A program made the position numbers and the translations under genes. The notes below the pieces were generated by a model that made no database searches, was not told where the DNA came from, and saw nothing but the letters and a program-made list of their open reading frames with translations. This document shows positions 52,919 through 60,953 of a DNA stretch of 64,000 nt, piece by piece; position 1 is the stretch's first letter, and each line of letters starts with the position of its first letter. The stretch comes from JAFGBI01 sp964454025 (lineage in GTDB: Bacteria; Myxococcota_A; Polyangia; Polyangiales; Polyangiaceae): contig CAYVRP010000014.1 of the NCBI GenBank assembly GCA_964454025.1, forward strand, positions 36,224 to 100,223, read 5' to 3'.

Positions 52919-53356
52919 CAGCCTTCCCTTTCTTGCCGTTCCGGGCCGCGCCCCCGCGGGGTCCGCTCGAGATCGGCATACCGCCGGTCAGTCGCATCGG
53001 CAATGCGCCGCTGGGGCGTACGCACACGAGTATCGACGCAAGTGGATTCCCCATGCAAACAGCCGCGAGCCTGCCAGCCGCGCTCCTCTCGACACCCCGC
53101 GCCGCGTGCCTTGCAGGAGTCGTGACGGTGACGTCGTAGAGAAGAACGGGTGACGTCTTCGTTGGCCACGCCTCGTGGACCCAGCGGCGGGACCCGAGGT
53201 ACTTCCCGGAGCCAGTTCCAGGAGGCCACCTCGATCCGTCGAACCGGCGCCCTCGCGGCCGGCGCCTGACCTCACCGTCAGGGCGCCCCGACGCCGGCCG
53301 GCCGCGGCGCCGGCGTCGCGGTCAGGGTGGACCTTCCCCGTGCTACCGTGCGCGTC
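52919..53356. other. 438-bp divergent intergenic region with a GTGACGTC direct repeat
   Basis: Lies between the vWA gene start (52918, minus) and the Cys-rich lipoprotein start (53357, plus). GTGACGTC occurs at 53128-53135 and 53150-53157, a 22-bp spacing equal to two helical turns, each copy containing the palindrome GACGTC. This fits paired sites for a dimeric regulator. No gene is seen. Confidence 0.4.
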
Positions 53357-54244
53357 ATGCTCGCGAAGTGGCGTGTGGGGTGGTTGGGGTACGGGATCGT
53401 CGCTTGCGCCCGCGCGAGCGCCCCGGCCGGCCCGGCTCCCGAGGTGGCGATCGCGCCGGCGGCCGCGGCGGCGCCCGTGACGAGCGCGAGCCCGCCTGCG
53501 GCGCGCGAGGCCGGCGTGGCCCGGTGCGGGGACGAGCGCTGCGATCTTGCCCGCGAGGTCTGCTGCAGCACCGGCGCGTCGCGGGCCTGCGCGGGTCGGG
53601 TCCCGCTCGATGCGCACGCGGCGCTCCCGGCACGGTTCGCACCACAGCTCGAGGCCTGCGACGAGCGCGTGCAGGGCGACGGAAGCTTCCGCACGGTCGA
53701 ATACTGTGACGACTCGAGCGACTGTCCGCGCGGGGAGGCCTGCTGCAGCGGTGCGGTCTGGGGCGACGCGGGATACAGCGCTTGCCTGCCGCTCGGTCCC
53801 GACGGCAGCAGCCCCTGCGAGCTCGCCGAGCGGTGCCGCGAGGGCCGCCCCTGCGCGATCGCGGGCGCGGTCTGCCGCAATGGCGCCTGCGCGCTCGCCG
53901 AGGTCGCGCTCGCGTGCGGCGCCGGGCGCTGCACGGCCGCGGCGCCCGTCTGCTGCCACGAGGCTGACGGCGCGACCTCTTGCGTCGCCCATGGCGACGA
54001 GCGCTGTTCCCCCGAGCGTGGGCGCTACCCGATGGAGTGCCGGAGCCCGGCGGACTGCCCCCTCGGCATGGCTTGCTGCTCGGGGTACGGCACGACCTAC
54101 TGCGCTGGTTCCTGCATCAACTGCGGGCTCGCCTGCGTCACCGACGCGGACTGCCCGGCCGAGCACGAGGGGTTCCGCCGGCTCGGCTGTGTGCCTACGG
54201 ACCCGGATCAGCGCCCGCCCCACCGGGTCTGTTCCTTTCAGTAG
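53357..54244 (+). CDS. Cys-rich lipoprotein
   Basis: A 295-residue exported protein. ATG 53357 starts a short signal peptide with lipobox IVAC (Cys17); an in-frame GTG at 53327 is less likely. An Ala/Pro linker is followed by repeated Cys motifs of the 'CxxDRCDLAREVCCS', 'CDDSSDCPRGEACCSG', 'CRSPADCPLGMACCSG' type (C-x5-C-P-x-G-x-x-C-C). That pattern recurs in disulfide-rich myxobacterial surface proteins. No catalytic motif. The protease at 54296 follows 51 bp downstream and may be co-transcribed. Confidence 0.75.
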   Translation: MLAKWRVGWLGYGIVACARASAPAGPAPEVAIAPAAAAAPVTSASPPAAREAGVARCGDERCDLAREVCCSTGASRACAGRVPLDAHAALPARFAPQLEACDERVQGDGSFRTVEYCDDSSDCPRGEACCSGAVWGDAGYSACLPLGPDGSSPCELAERCREGRPCAIAGAVCRNGACALAEVALACGAGRCTAAAPVCCHEADGATSCVAHGDERCSPERGRYPMECRSPADCPLGMACCSGYGTTYCAGSCINCGLACVTDADCPAEHEGFRRLGCVPTDPDQRPPHRVCSFQ

Positions 54245-54295
54245 CCGCCCGGGAGCGGGCTTGCGGCCGACGCCCGGCCCGGACAGGCTTCGGCG

Positions 54296-55165
54296 GTGAA
54301 CGGCGCGACGAGCACAGTTTCCCGCCGGCGCCGCCGTGGCGGGGCGGCCGCGGCGGCGTTCATCGGGCTCGGGCTCGGGCTCGCGGCGCTGCCCGCGCGG
54401 GCCGAGGCCCTCGGCGCCATCGCCGCCCGCGTGAAGCGCTCGGTGGTGCACCTCGAGCTCGCCGACGCCGCGGGCGAGTCGCTGGGCAACGGCACCGGCT
54501 TCTTGGTCTCCGCGGACGGGCGGGTGGTGACCAACCACCACGTCATCGCGAAGGTCGCCGCCGTGACCGCCCGGCTCGGCGACGGGCGGCGTGTCCCCGC
54601 GCGCGGCGTAGTCGCGCTGGACGCGGAGCACGACCTGGCGCTGCTCGCGCTCGAGGGCGGCGGTTACGAGCCGCTGCCGCTCGGCACCGTGCGCGACCTC
54701 GCGGTGGGGGACGAGGTGGTGGTGATCGGGAGCCCGGCGGGGCTCGCGGGCTCGCTGTCCGTGGGTGTCGTGTCCGCGCTGCGCGGCGAGGCGGCGGCGC
54801 GCGCCGCGGCGCCCGACGCCGACCACCCGCGCGCCTGGGCGCTGCAGATCACCGCGGCGATCTCTCCGGGGTCCAGCGGCTCGCCGGTCGTCGCCGTGCG
54901 GAGCGGCGCCGTGGTGGGCGTCGCCCTGGGCCAGCGCACGGACGGTCAGGCGCTGAACTTCGCGGTGCCGGTCGATCATGTACGCGTGCTGCTCGCCGCG
55001 GCGGTGACCGAGCCGGTGGCGTTCCCGGGCGCCGCCGCCGGCGGCGCCCGGCTCCGGAACCTGCTCCTCTCGGTCGCGTTCTTCGGCGCCATCGCGCTCG
55101 CGTTCTGGCTCGTCCCGCGGCTCCGGCGGCGCGCTCCCCCCGCGCGGCGCCGCGTCGGCGCCTGA
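54296..55165 (+). CDS. HtrA-like trypsin-family serine protease with C-terminal membrane anchor
   Basis: A 289-residue S1C-like protease (GTG start). Signal sequence or N-terminal span at about 17-36. The catalytic triad is visible: His in 'VVTNHHVIAKV' (near 80), Asp in 'DAEHDLALLAL' (near 113) and Ser in 'SPGSSGSPVV' (near 194). There is no PDZ domain. Instead a single span at about 253-275 ('LLSVAFFGAIALAFWLVPRL') ends in a basic tail. The protease domain should face the periplasm. It precedes the ABC exporter genes by 106 bp. Confidence 0.85.
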   Translation: MNGATSTVSRRRRRGGAAAAAFIGLGLGLAALPARAEALGAIAARVKRSVVHLELADAAGESLGNGTGFLVSADGRVVTNHHVIAKVAAVTARLGDGRRVPARGVVALDAEHDLALLALEGGGYEPLPLGTVRDLAVGDEVVVIGSPAGLAGSLSVGVVSALRGEAAARAAAPDADHPRAWALQITAAISPGSSGSPVVAVRSGAVVGVALGQRTDGQALNFAVPVDHVRVLLAAAVTEPVAFPGAAAGGARLRNLLLSVAFFGAIALAFWLVPRLRRRAPPARRRVGA

Positions 55166-55271
55166 TCCCCCGCGGTCCTCCGGGGCGCCGCCGCCCCGGC
55201 TTCTCGCGCGCGCCCGCCCGTCCTAGGTAGTCCGCCGCCTCCGGCGGCGCGCCGCCCCGGGCCCGACCCCG

Positions 55272-57074
55272 ATGGCGAACGCCGGCCTCGCCCCCGCACG
55301 GATCCCGATGGGGCTCGCGTCCGCGCTCCGGCGGCAGTGGTCGCGCTACGCCGCCGGCTTGGTGCTGCTCGCCGCCTACCAGGGGCTGCAATTCGCGTTC
55401 AACGCACGGCTCCGCGACGCCGTCAACCACGCGCTCGGGGGCGCCCTCACCGTGGCGGCCACGGTGGGGCTCCACCTGGCCCTGCTCGCGCTCGGCGCCT
55501 TCGTCCTGCGCGTGAGCTCGCGGGTGGCCGTGTTCAACGCGGGGCGCCACGCCGAGTACGAGCTCCGGCGCGCCCTGCTGCACCAGCTCCAGCGGCTCGG
55601 GCCCTCCTTCTACCGACGCCTGAGCACCGGCGAGCTCCTGAGCCGCGCCACCAACGATCTGACCCAGGTGCGGCTGCTGCTCGGCTTCGCGGTCCTGAAC
55701 GCGATCAACACCCCGTTCGCGCTGATCGGCGCCCTCGCCTTCATGCTGTCCATCTCGGTGCCGTTGACGCTCGCCTCGTTCGTGACGCTGCCCCTGCTCC
55801 TGCTCGCGATGCGGCATTTCGGCAAGAACTTCTACCTCCGCACGCGGAAGAACCAGGAGGCGCTCGGCGCCCTGAGCGAGGTCGTACAGAGTAGCCTCGC
55901 CGGCGTCCGGGTGGTCCGGAGCCTCGCCCTCGAGGCCCGAGAGCAGGCTCGCTTCGAGCGGGTGAGCCAGGAGTACCTCGAGCGCAACCTCGCGCTCGCC
56001 CGGCTCCGCGCGCTGATGGGGCCGCTGATGATGTCCATCCAGGGCCTCGGGCTCCTGGTCGTGTTCTGGTACGGCGGCGAGCTCCTGCTCGACGGGGCCA
56101 TCGACGCCGGCGGCTTCGTCGCCTTCCTGCGCGCCTTCGGCCAGCTCACCTGGCCCCTGATGGCGATCGGGCTCCTGGTGTCGATCGCGCAGCGCGGGCG
56201 GGCGGCGTATGCGCGGCTCGACGAGGTGTTCCGCGCCGAGCCGGATGTCACCGACGGCCCCGCCGCGCCGCCGGCGGTCGTCGCGGGGCGCCTCGAGGTG
56301 CGGGGGCTGAGCTTCGCCTACGACGGGGAGCCGGTGCTCCGGGACGTCAGCTTCACGCTCCCTCCCGGCGGGTCCCTGGCGGTGGTGGGACCTACCGGCG
56401 CGGGCAAGAGCACGCTAGCGCTGCTCCTCGCGCGCCTGCTCCCGACCCCTCCGGGCACGGTCCTGCTCGACGGCCAGGACGTCTGCGCGCTGCCGCTCGA
56501 CGCCGTGCGGGGCGCGGTCGGTTACGCGCAGCAGACGGCCTTCCTGTTCTCCACCACCGTCGCGCGCAACGTCGGCTTCTGCCTCGACGACCCGGACTCC
56601 CCGGCCGCGCTGGCCGTCATCCGCGACGCGGCGCGGGAGGCCCGCGTGCTAGACGAGGTGCTCGCCCTGCCGGACGGCTTCGACACCGTGGTGGGCGAGC
56701 GCGGGGTGCAGCTCTCCGGCGGGCAGCGGCAGCGGGTGTCGCTGGCCCGCGCCTTCGTCGCCGCGCCGCCGATCCTCGTGCTCGACGACCCGCTGAGCGC
56801 GGTCGACCTGGGGACCGAGGCCGAGATCCTCGCCGCCATCGATCGGCAGCGCGCCCAGCGCGGCGTGATCCTCATCACCCACCGGGTGGTGGCCGCGGCC
56901 CGCTGCGATCGGATCCTGGTCCTCGACACCGGGCGGGTCGTCGAGCAGGGCACGCACGGCGAGCTCGTTGCGGCCGGCGGGCTCTACGCGAAGTTCGCCG
57001 AGGAGCAGCGGCTCGAGGGCGAGCTCGCCGGGCTCGGGGCGACGCCCCTCGCCCCCGAGGAGCGAGGGCCATGA
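55272..57074 (+). CDS. ABC exporter half-transporter, degenerate ATP site (subunit 1)
   Basis: A 600-residue permease-ATPase fusion. Six membrane spans lie at about 15-300 with the intracellular coupling segment 'YRRLSTGELLSRATNDLTQVR'. The ATPase domain has Walker A 'GPTGAGKSTLA' near 375, signature LSGGQRQR near 478, Walker B 'ILVLDDPLSAVD', and switch His in 'LITHRVVAA'. The residue after the Walker B Asp is Asp rather than the catalytic Glu, so its own ATP site should be inactive. Overlaps the next gene by ATGA. Together they form a heterodimeric exporter of the TM287/288 or BmrCD kind. Confidence 0.94.
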   Translation: MANAGLAPARIPMGLASALRRQWSRYAAGLVLLAAYQGLQFAFNARLRDAVNHALGGALTVAATVGLHLALLALGAFVLRVSSRVAVFNAGRHAEYELRRALLHQLQRLGPSFYRRLSTGELLSRATNDLTQVRLLLGFAVLNAINTPFALIGALAFMLSISVPLTLASFVTLPLLLLAMRHFGKNFYLRTRKNQEALGALSEVVQSSLAGVRVVRSLALEAREQARFERVSQEYLERNLALARLRALMGPLMMSIQGLGLLVVFWYGGELLLDGAIDAGGFVAFLRAFGQLTWPLMAIGLLVSIAQRGRAAYARLDEVFRAEPDVTDGPAAPPAVVAGRLEVRGLSFAYDGEPVLRDVSFTLPPGGSLAVVGPTGAGKSTLALLLARLLPTPPGTVLLDGQDVCALPLDAVRGAVGYAQQTAFLFSTTVARNVGFCLDDPDSPAALAVIRDAAREARVLDEVLALPDGFDTVVGERGVQLSGGQRQRVSLARAFVAAPPILVLDDPLSAVDLGTEAEILAAIDRQRAQRGVILITHRVVAAARCDRILVLDTGRVVEQGTHGELVAAGGLYAKFAEEQRLEGELAGLGATPLAPEERGP

Positions 57075-58951
57075 GCCGCGCGCGCACCGATGCCGTGCTG
57101 GAGGCCTTCCACGAGGAGCAGCGCCTCGGCCGCGCCTACGACGCCCGCCTGCTCGGACGCCTGTGGGCGTTCGTGCGCCCCTACCGCGCGCTGGTCGGGG
57201 CCGCGCTCGGGGCGTCGCTGCTCACCACGGCGCTGGTGCTCGCGCGGCCGCTGGTGATGCGCTGGGCGCTCGACTTCGGCGTGATGGCGCGAAACGCGGC
57301 GGTCCTCACCCGGGGGGGCCTCGCGCTGCTCGGGATGGGGCTGATCGAGCAGCTCCTGCTCTTCGTGCAGGTGTTCGCGCTCCAGGTGGCCGGCGCCCGG
57401 GCCATCGCGGATCTGCGGGCGGCGGTGTTCGCGTTCCTCCACCGCTTGCGCCTGGCCTACTTCGACTCGGCGCCGATCGGTCGGCTGGTGACGCGGGTGA
57501 CCAACGACACCGACGCCATCCTGGAGCTGTTCGCCGCCGGCATCGTCGGCGCCGTCGGCGACGTGCTCCGCCTGGTGGGGATCGCCGTCATCCTCGCCGC
57601 CATCGACCCGGGGCTCGCCCTCACCGCAGCGGCGGCGGGGGCGCCCGCCGTGGTGGTGGTGCTCCTGCTCCGCCCGGCGATCCGGCGCGCCTTCCGCGAC
57701 GTCCGCGCCAAGACCGCGCGCCTGAACGCCAACCTCGACGAGCAGATCGCGGGGATGCCGGTGGTGCAGGCGCTGCGCCGCCAGCGCGCCGCGGAGGCGG
57801 AGCTCGACGTCATCAACGTCGCCTACCGCCAGGCGAACCTGCGCGCGATCTACTTCGACTCCATGCAGGACGCGGCGATCGACATGGTGATGGCGGTCGC
57901 GCTGGCCGCCATCGTGGTGCGGCTGGGCCACGAGGGCGCGAGCTTCGGCACCCTGGTCGCGTACAATCTCTACGTCTTCCTCTTCTTCGAGCCGCTCGCC
58001 GCGCTCGCCCAGCGGTACACGCTCCTGCAGAGCGCGATGGCGGGCGCGGAGCGCATCTTCGGGCTGCTCGACACCCCGGACGCCGACGACGCACCGCGGC
58101 TGCCGGGGCCGCCGGAAGCCGCGGGCGCGCCGGTCGCGGCGACGGCCGGCGGCGAGGTGGCCGTGGAGTTCGCCGGGGTCGATTTCGCCTACAAGCCCGG
58201 GGTGCCGGTGCTCACCGGCGTCTCCTTCCGCGTCCACCGCGGCGAGCACGTCGCCGTCGTGGGGCCCACCGGGGCCGGGAAGAGCACGGTCGCGGCGCTC
58301 GCGCTGCGCCTCTACGACGTGACGCGGGGCGCCGTGCGCGTGGGGGGCGTCGACGTGCGCGCACAGGACCGCGCTGCGCTGCGCGGCCGCTTCGCGGTGG
58401 TGCCGCAGGACGTCTACCTGTTCCCGGGGACGGTGGCGGAGAACGTGGCCCTGGCGGCCGCGCCCGACCGCGACCGCGTCCGGGCCGCGCTCGAGCGCAC
58501 CGGCTCGCTCGACCTCTTCCTCCGGCGCGCGGGCGGGCTCGACGCGCCCGTGGGCGAGCGGGGGCAGAACCTCTCGGCGGGCGAGCGGCAGCTCGTGGCC
58601 TTCGCGCGGGCCCTCTACCGCGACGCCGAGATCCTGCTGCTCGACGAGGCGACCGCCAGCATCGACTCGGACACCGAGGCGCGCCTCCAGCGCGCCCTCG
58701 CCGCCCTGCTCCGGGATCGGACGGCGATCGTGATTGCGCACCGTCCGAGCACGATCCGCGCGGCCGCGCGGATCCTCGTCCTGTACCAGGGGCGCCTGGT
58801 GGAGGAGGGGCACCACGCCGCGCTGCTCGCGCGCGGCGGCGTCTACTCGCGGCTCTACGCCCTGGCGGCCGTCGCGGACCGAGCGCCGGCGCCGAGCGCG
58901 CCCGGGGCCGCCAAGTCCGACCCGCCGCCGGGTGGCGCCTCGCCCCGCTGA
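57071..58951 (+). CDS. ABC exporter half-transporter, catalytic ATP site (subunit 2)
   Basis: A 626-residue permease-ATPase fusion paired with the preceding gene. Membrane spans lie at about 40-320, with coupling segment 'FDSAPIGRLVTRVTNDTDAI'. ATPase motifs: 'GPTGAGKSTVAAL' near 400, signature LSAGERQLV (Gly to Ala change from LSGGQ), Walker B 'ILLLDEATASID' with catalytic Glu, and 'VIAHRPSTIRAA'. The altered signature would face subunit 1's degenerate Walker B, while its own Glu faces subunit 1's perfect LSGGQ. That is the arrangement of asymmetric exporters. Cargo unknown. Confidence 0.94.
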   Translation: MSRARTDAVLEAFHEEQRLGRAYDARLLGRLWAFVRPYRALVGAALGASLLTTALVLARPLVMRWALDFGVMARNAAVLTRGGLALLGMGLIEQLLLFVQVFALQVAGARAIADLRAAVFAFLHRLRLAYFDSAPIGRLVTRVTNDTDAILELFAAGIVGAVGDVLRLVGIAVILAAIDPGLALTAAAAGAPAVVVVLLLRPAIRRAFRDVRAKTARLNANLDEQIAGMPVVQALRRQRAAEAELDVINVAYRQANLRAIYFDSMQDAAIDMVMAVALAAIVVRLGHEGASFGTLVAYNLYVFLFFEPLAALAQRYTLLQSAMAGAERIFGLLDTPDADDAPRLPGPPEAAGAPVAATAGGEVAVEFAGVDFAYKPGVPVLTGVSFRVHRGEHVAVVGPTGAGKSTVAALALRLYDVTRGAVRVGGVDVRAQDRAALRGRFAVVPQDVYLFPGTVAENVALAAAPDRDRVRAALERTGSLDLFLRRAGGLDAPVGERGQNLSAGERQLVAFARALYRDAEILLLDEATASIDSDTEARLQRALAALLRDRTAIVIAHRPSTIRAAARILVLYQGRLVEEGHHAALLARGGVYSRLYALAAVADRAPAPSAPGAAKSDPPPGGASPR

Positions 58952-59021
58952 GCCGCGCCTTCGGGGGTCCGGACCCGCGCCCTGGTTGCGACCGAGTACG
59001 CGCCGTGCCATCCCTTCCGGC

Positions 59022-59273
59022 ATGCGTGCCGAGGATCTGCGGGCGTTCGTGGCCCGTGATTGGTCGTGCCTGGAGCGGGCCAAGGCACGCCACTGGCGCG
59101 ACTTGGCGGCACGTCGGGGCGCAGGGGCCTTGCTGCTCGCCGGAGACCTCCTGCGTGAGCAGGTTGCGCGGCACGCCGATCTCGCCACGCCTACCGCCCG
59201 CGGTGTGGACTTCCAACATCACCTCGAGCTGAAGCGCAGGATCGATGCGGCGAGCGCACGTTTCCGTCGCTGA
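59022..59273 (+). CDS. small helical protein paired with a nucleotidyltransferase gene
   Basis: An 83-residue, charged, helical protein (ATG 59022; the frame is open further up). It contains 'WSCLERAKARHWRDLAARRG' and ends 'DFQHHLELKRRIDAASARFRR'. I do not know a named family. It overlaps the downstream nucleotidyltransferase gene by 29 bp, so the two are coupled. Small helical proteins beside minimal nucleotidyltransferases often form toxin-antitoxin or DNA-binding pairs, but this one is not an evident HEPN protein. With its partner now interrupted, its role may be lost. Confidence 0.6.
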   Translation: MRAEDLRAFVARDWSCLERAKARHWRDLAARRGAGALLLAGDLLREQVARHADLATPTARGVDFQHHLELKRRIDAASARFRR

Positions 59274-59847
59274 CGTGCTCGAGGACCTCGCGCGGGCGCT
59301 GCAGCCACTCGGCGTCGCGTGGTACCTGTTCGGTGCCCAGGCCCTCGTGCTCCGTGGGATCCCTCGGGCCACGGCCGACGTGGACGTGACGGTGCTGATG
59401 GCGGATCGGCCCACCGCGGACCTCGTCCGCGCGCTCCGCGCGCACGGCTTCACGGTGCCCTTGGACTCGGCGGCCTCCGTGAGCGCGACGCGGGTGCTGC
59501 CGGTCGTCCACGCCGCCACCCGGCTCCCCGTGGACGTGGTGCTCGGAGGCCCGGGACTCTAGGCGCATTTCGCGGCCCACGCCGAGCGGTTGCGCGTGGG
59601 CCGGCGATCCATCCCCGTCGCGACGCCCACGCATCTCCTCGTGATGAAGGTGCTCGCCGGCCGACCGAAGGATCTGGAAGACGTGGCAGCGCTGCTCGCG
59701 CGGCATGACACCATCGACGACCGGGACGTCGACTCCCTCGTCCGCATGCTCGCCGACGCGCTGGGGGACGGCGACGTGATCGAACGGCTCGCGGCGGTGC
59801 GGCGGCGCGTTCACCCCGCCCCCCGACGTCGACGCGCGCCCCGCTGA
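59245..59847 (+). pseudogene. AbiEii/DUF6036-like nucleotidyltransferase interrupted by an in-frame TAG
   Basis: One continuous reading frame of 200 codons with a single TAG at 59560-59562. The first part (105 aa) has the nucleotidyltransferase core 'WYLFGAQALVLRGIPRATADVDVTVLM' (G-x-A-x9-R-x-T-x-D-x-D). After the stop the frame resumes with the expected second half, 'RSIPVATPTHLLVMKVLAGRPKDLEDVAALLARH'. Relatives, as I remember them, have Glu at the stop position ('GPGLEE'), so a GAG to TAG change explains it. It is a point-nonsense pseudogene, a sequencing error, or read-through. GC and codon use match the surroundings, so decay is recent. Confidence 0.75.
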
Positions 59848-59880
59848 CACGGGCGGGCCTCGGGCCCCCCCCGCCCCGTG
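59848..59880. terminator. hairpin between convergent genes
   Basis: CACGGGCGGG pairs with CCCGCCCCGTG across an 11-12 nt centre with one bulged C. The site lies just after the nucleotidyltransferase frame and before the stop of the convergent methyltransferase gene (59924). It may serve both directions. No T-run follows. Confidence 0.5.
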
Positions 59881-59923
59881 CGCGTCGCGCTGGTGCGCCA
59901 GCCCGCACCCCGCTCTCGTCGGC

Positions 59924-60667
59924 TCACCGGCGCGCGCCGTCGGGAGCGGCCGCGGCGCCACTCGGCGCGGGCAGGCCGCGCGCGGGCGCGTCTGCCCGCC
60001 GGCACACGGCCACGTACTGGTGGGTGAAGAGGTTCGGGAACAGGCGCTTCAGCAGGGGGCCGGTGCCGAGCGGGAAGCGGCTGCCGACGCGGTCGCGGAA
60101 GCGGAACCGCCGCTCGAGCCGCTCGACGACCAGGCCCGCGCCCGTGAGAAGCTCGAGCAGGTTCCGCCGCGTGAAGAAGCGGACGTGGGTCCGGTCGAAC
60201 AGCCCGCGCTCCTCGCGCGGCCAGGTGCCGCGGAGGTAGAGCTGGATGAAGGTTTCGAGGTGCTGCACGTTCGGGACTGACACGATGATGCGTCCACCGG
60301 GCGACAGGAGCGCGGTGAGCCGCCCGAGCAGCCGCTCCGGCTCGCGCAGGTGCTCGAGGACGTCGCCGGCGAGCACGCAGTCGAACGACTCCCCCTCGAG
60401 CTCGGCCATGGCCGCGGGCTGGTCGAGATCGGCGCCCAGCACCCGCTCGTAATGCCGCCGCGCCTCGGCCGCCATGGCCGGGTCGAGCTCCACCCCCAGC
60501 ACACGGCGCGCGACGCCCCGCTCCAGCAGGTGGCGACCGTTCCTCCCCGTCGCGCAGCCGAGGTCGAGGACGGTCAGCCCCTCGCCGTGGACGTGACGGA
60601 GCAGGTCCCGGCGCAGCCCCGTGTACGAGGGCAGGAAGCCGGCGCCGTCGATCCGTTCCTCGCTCAC
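59924..60667 (-). CDS. class I SAM-dependent methyltransferase
   Basis: A 247-residue methyltransferase. GTG 60667, preceded by GGAGGGG at a good distance, is chosen over the long Arg-rich upstream extension. AdoMet motif I 'VLDLGCATGRNGRHLLERG' is near residue 36, acidic motif II 'VLGVELDPAMAAEA', and 'FDCVLAGDVLEHLREPERLL' near 95. 'LSPGGRIIVSVPNVQHLETF' completes the UbiG/Methyltransf_11-type core. The C-terminal part 'FDRTHVRFFTRRNLLELLTGAGL' is typical of glycan-cluster methyltransferases. It is divergent from the flippase gene, which fits surface-polysaccharide work. Confidence 0.9.
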   Translation of the reverse strand: MSEERIDGAGFLPSYTGLRRDLLRHVHGEGLTVLDLGCATGRNGRHLLERGVARRVLGVELDPAMAAEARRHYERVLGADLDQPAAMAELEGESFDCVLAGDVLEHLREPERLLGRLTALLSPGGRIIVSVPNVQHLETFIQLYLRGTWPREERGLFDRTHVRFFTRRNLLELLTGAGLVVERLERRFRFRDRVGSRFPLGTGPLLKRLFPNLFTHQYVAVCRRADAPARGLPAPSGAAAAPDGARR

Positions 60668-60953
60668 CCTGAACCCCTCCTTGCCACAGTCCGCGCCGCG
60701 ATGTACCGCGCGAGTCGCGGCATCGTCTCGGCGTCCCCGCCCGGCGCGGATTTGCGGCCCTCTGGCCGTCGCGCGCGTGCTAGAACCGGGCCGCCTCGAT
60801 GCCCCTCGCGTCGGAAGATCCCGTCCTGTTGGGTCTGGACGCGCCGGGTCGCTGCCGGCGCGGTCGCGGGCGTCGCCCCGCGCCGCCCGGCGCGTCCGAC
60901 CGCCCGGCTCGCGCGCCTGCCGCGCCGCACCGCGGCCGCGGAGGTGGGACCCC

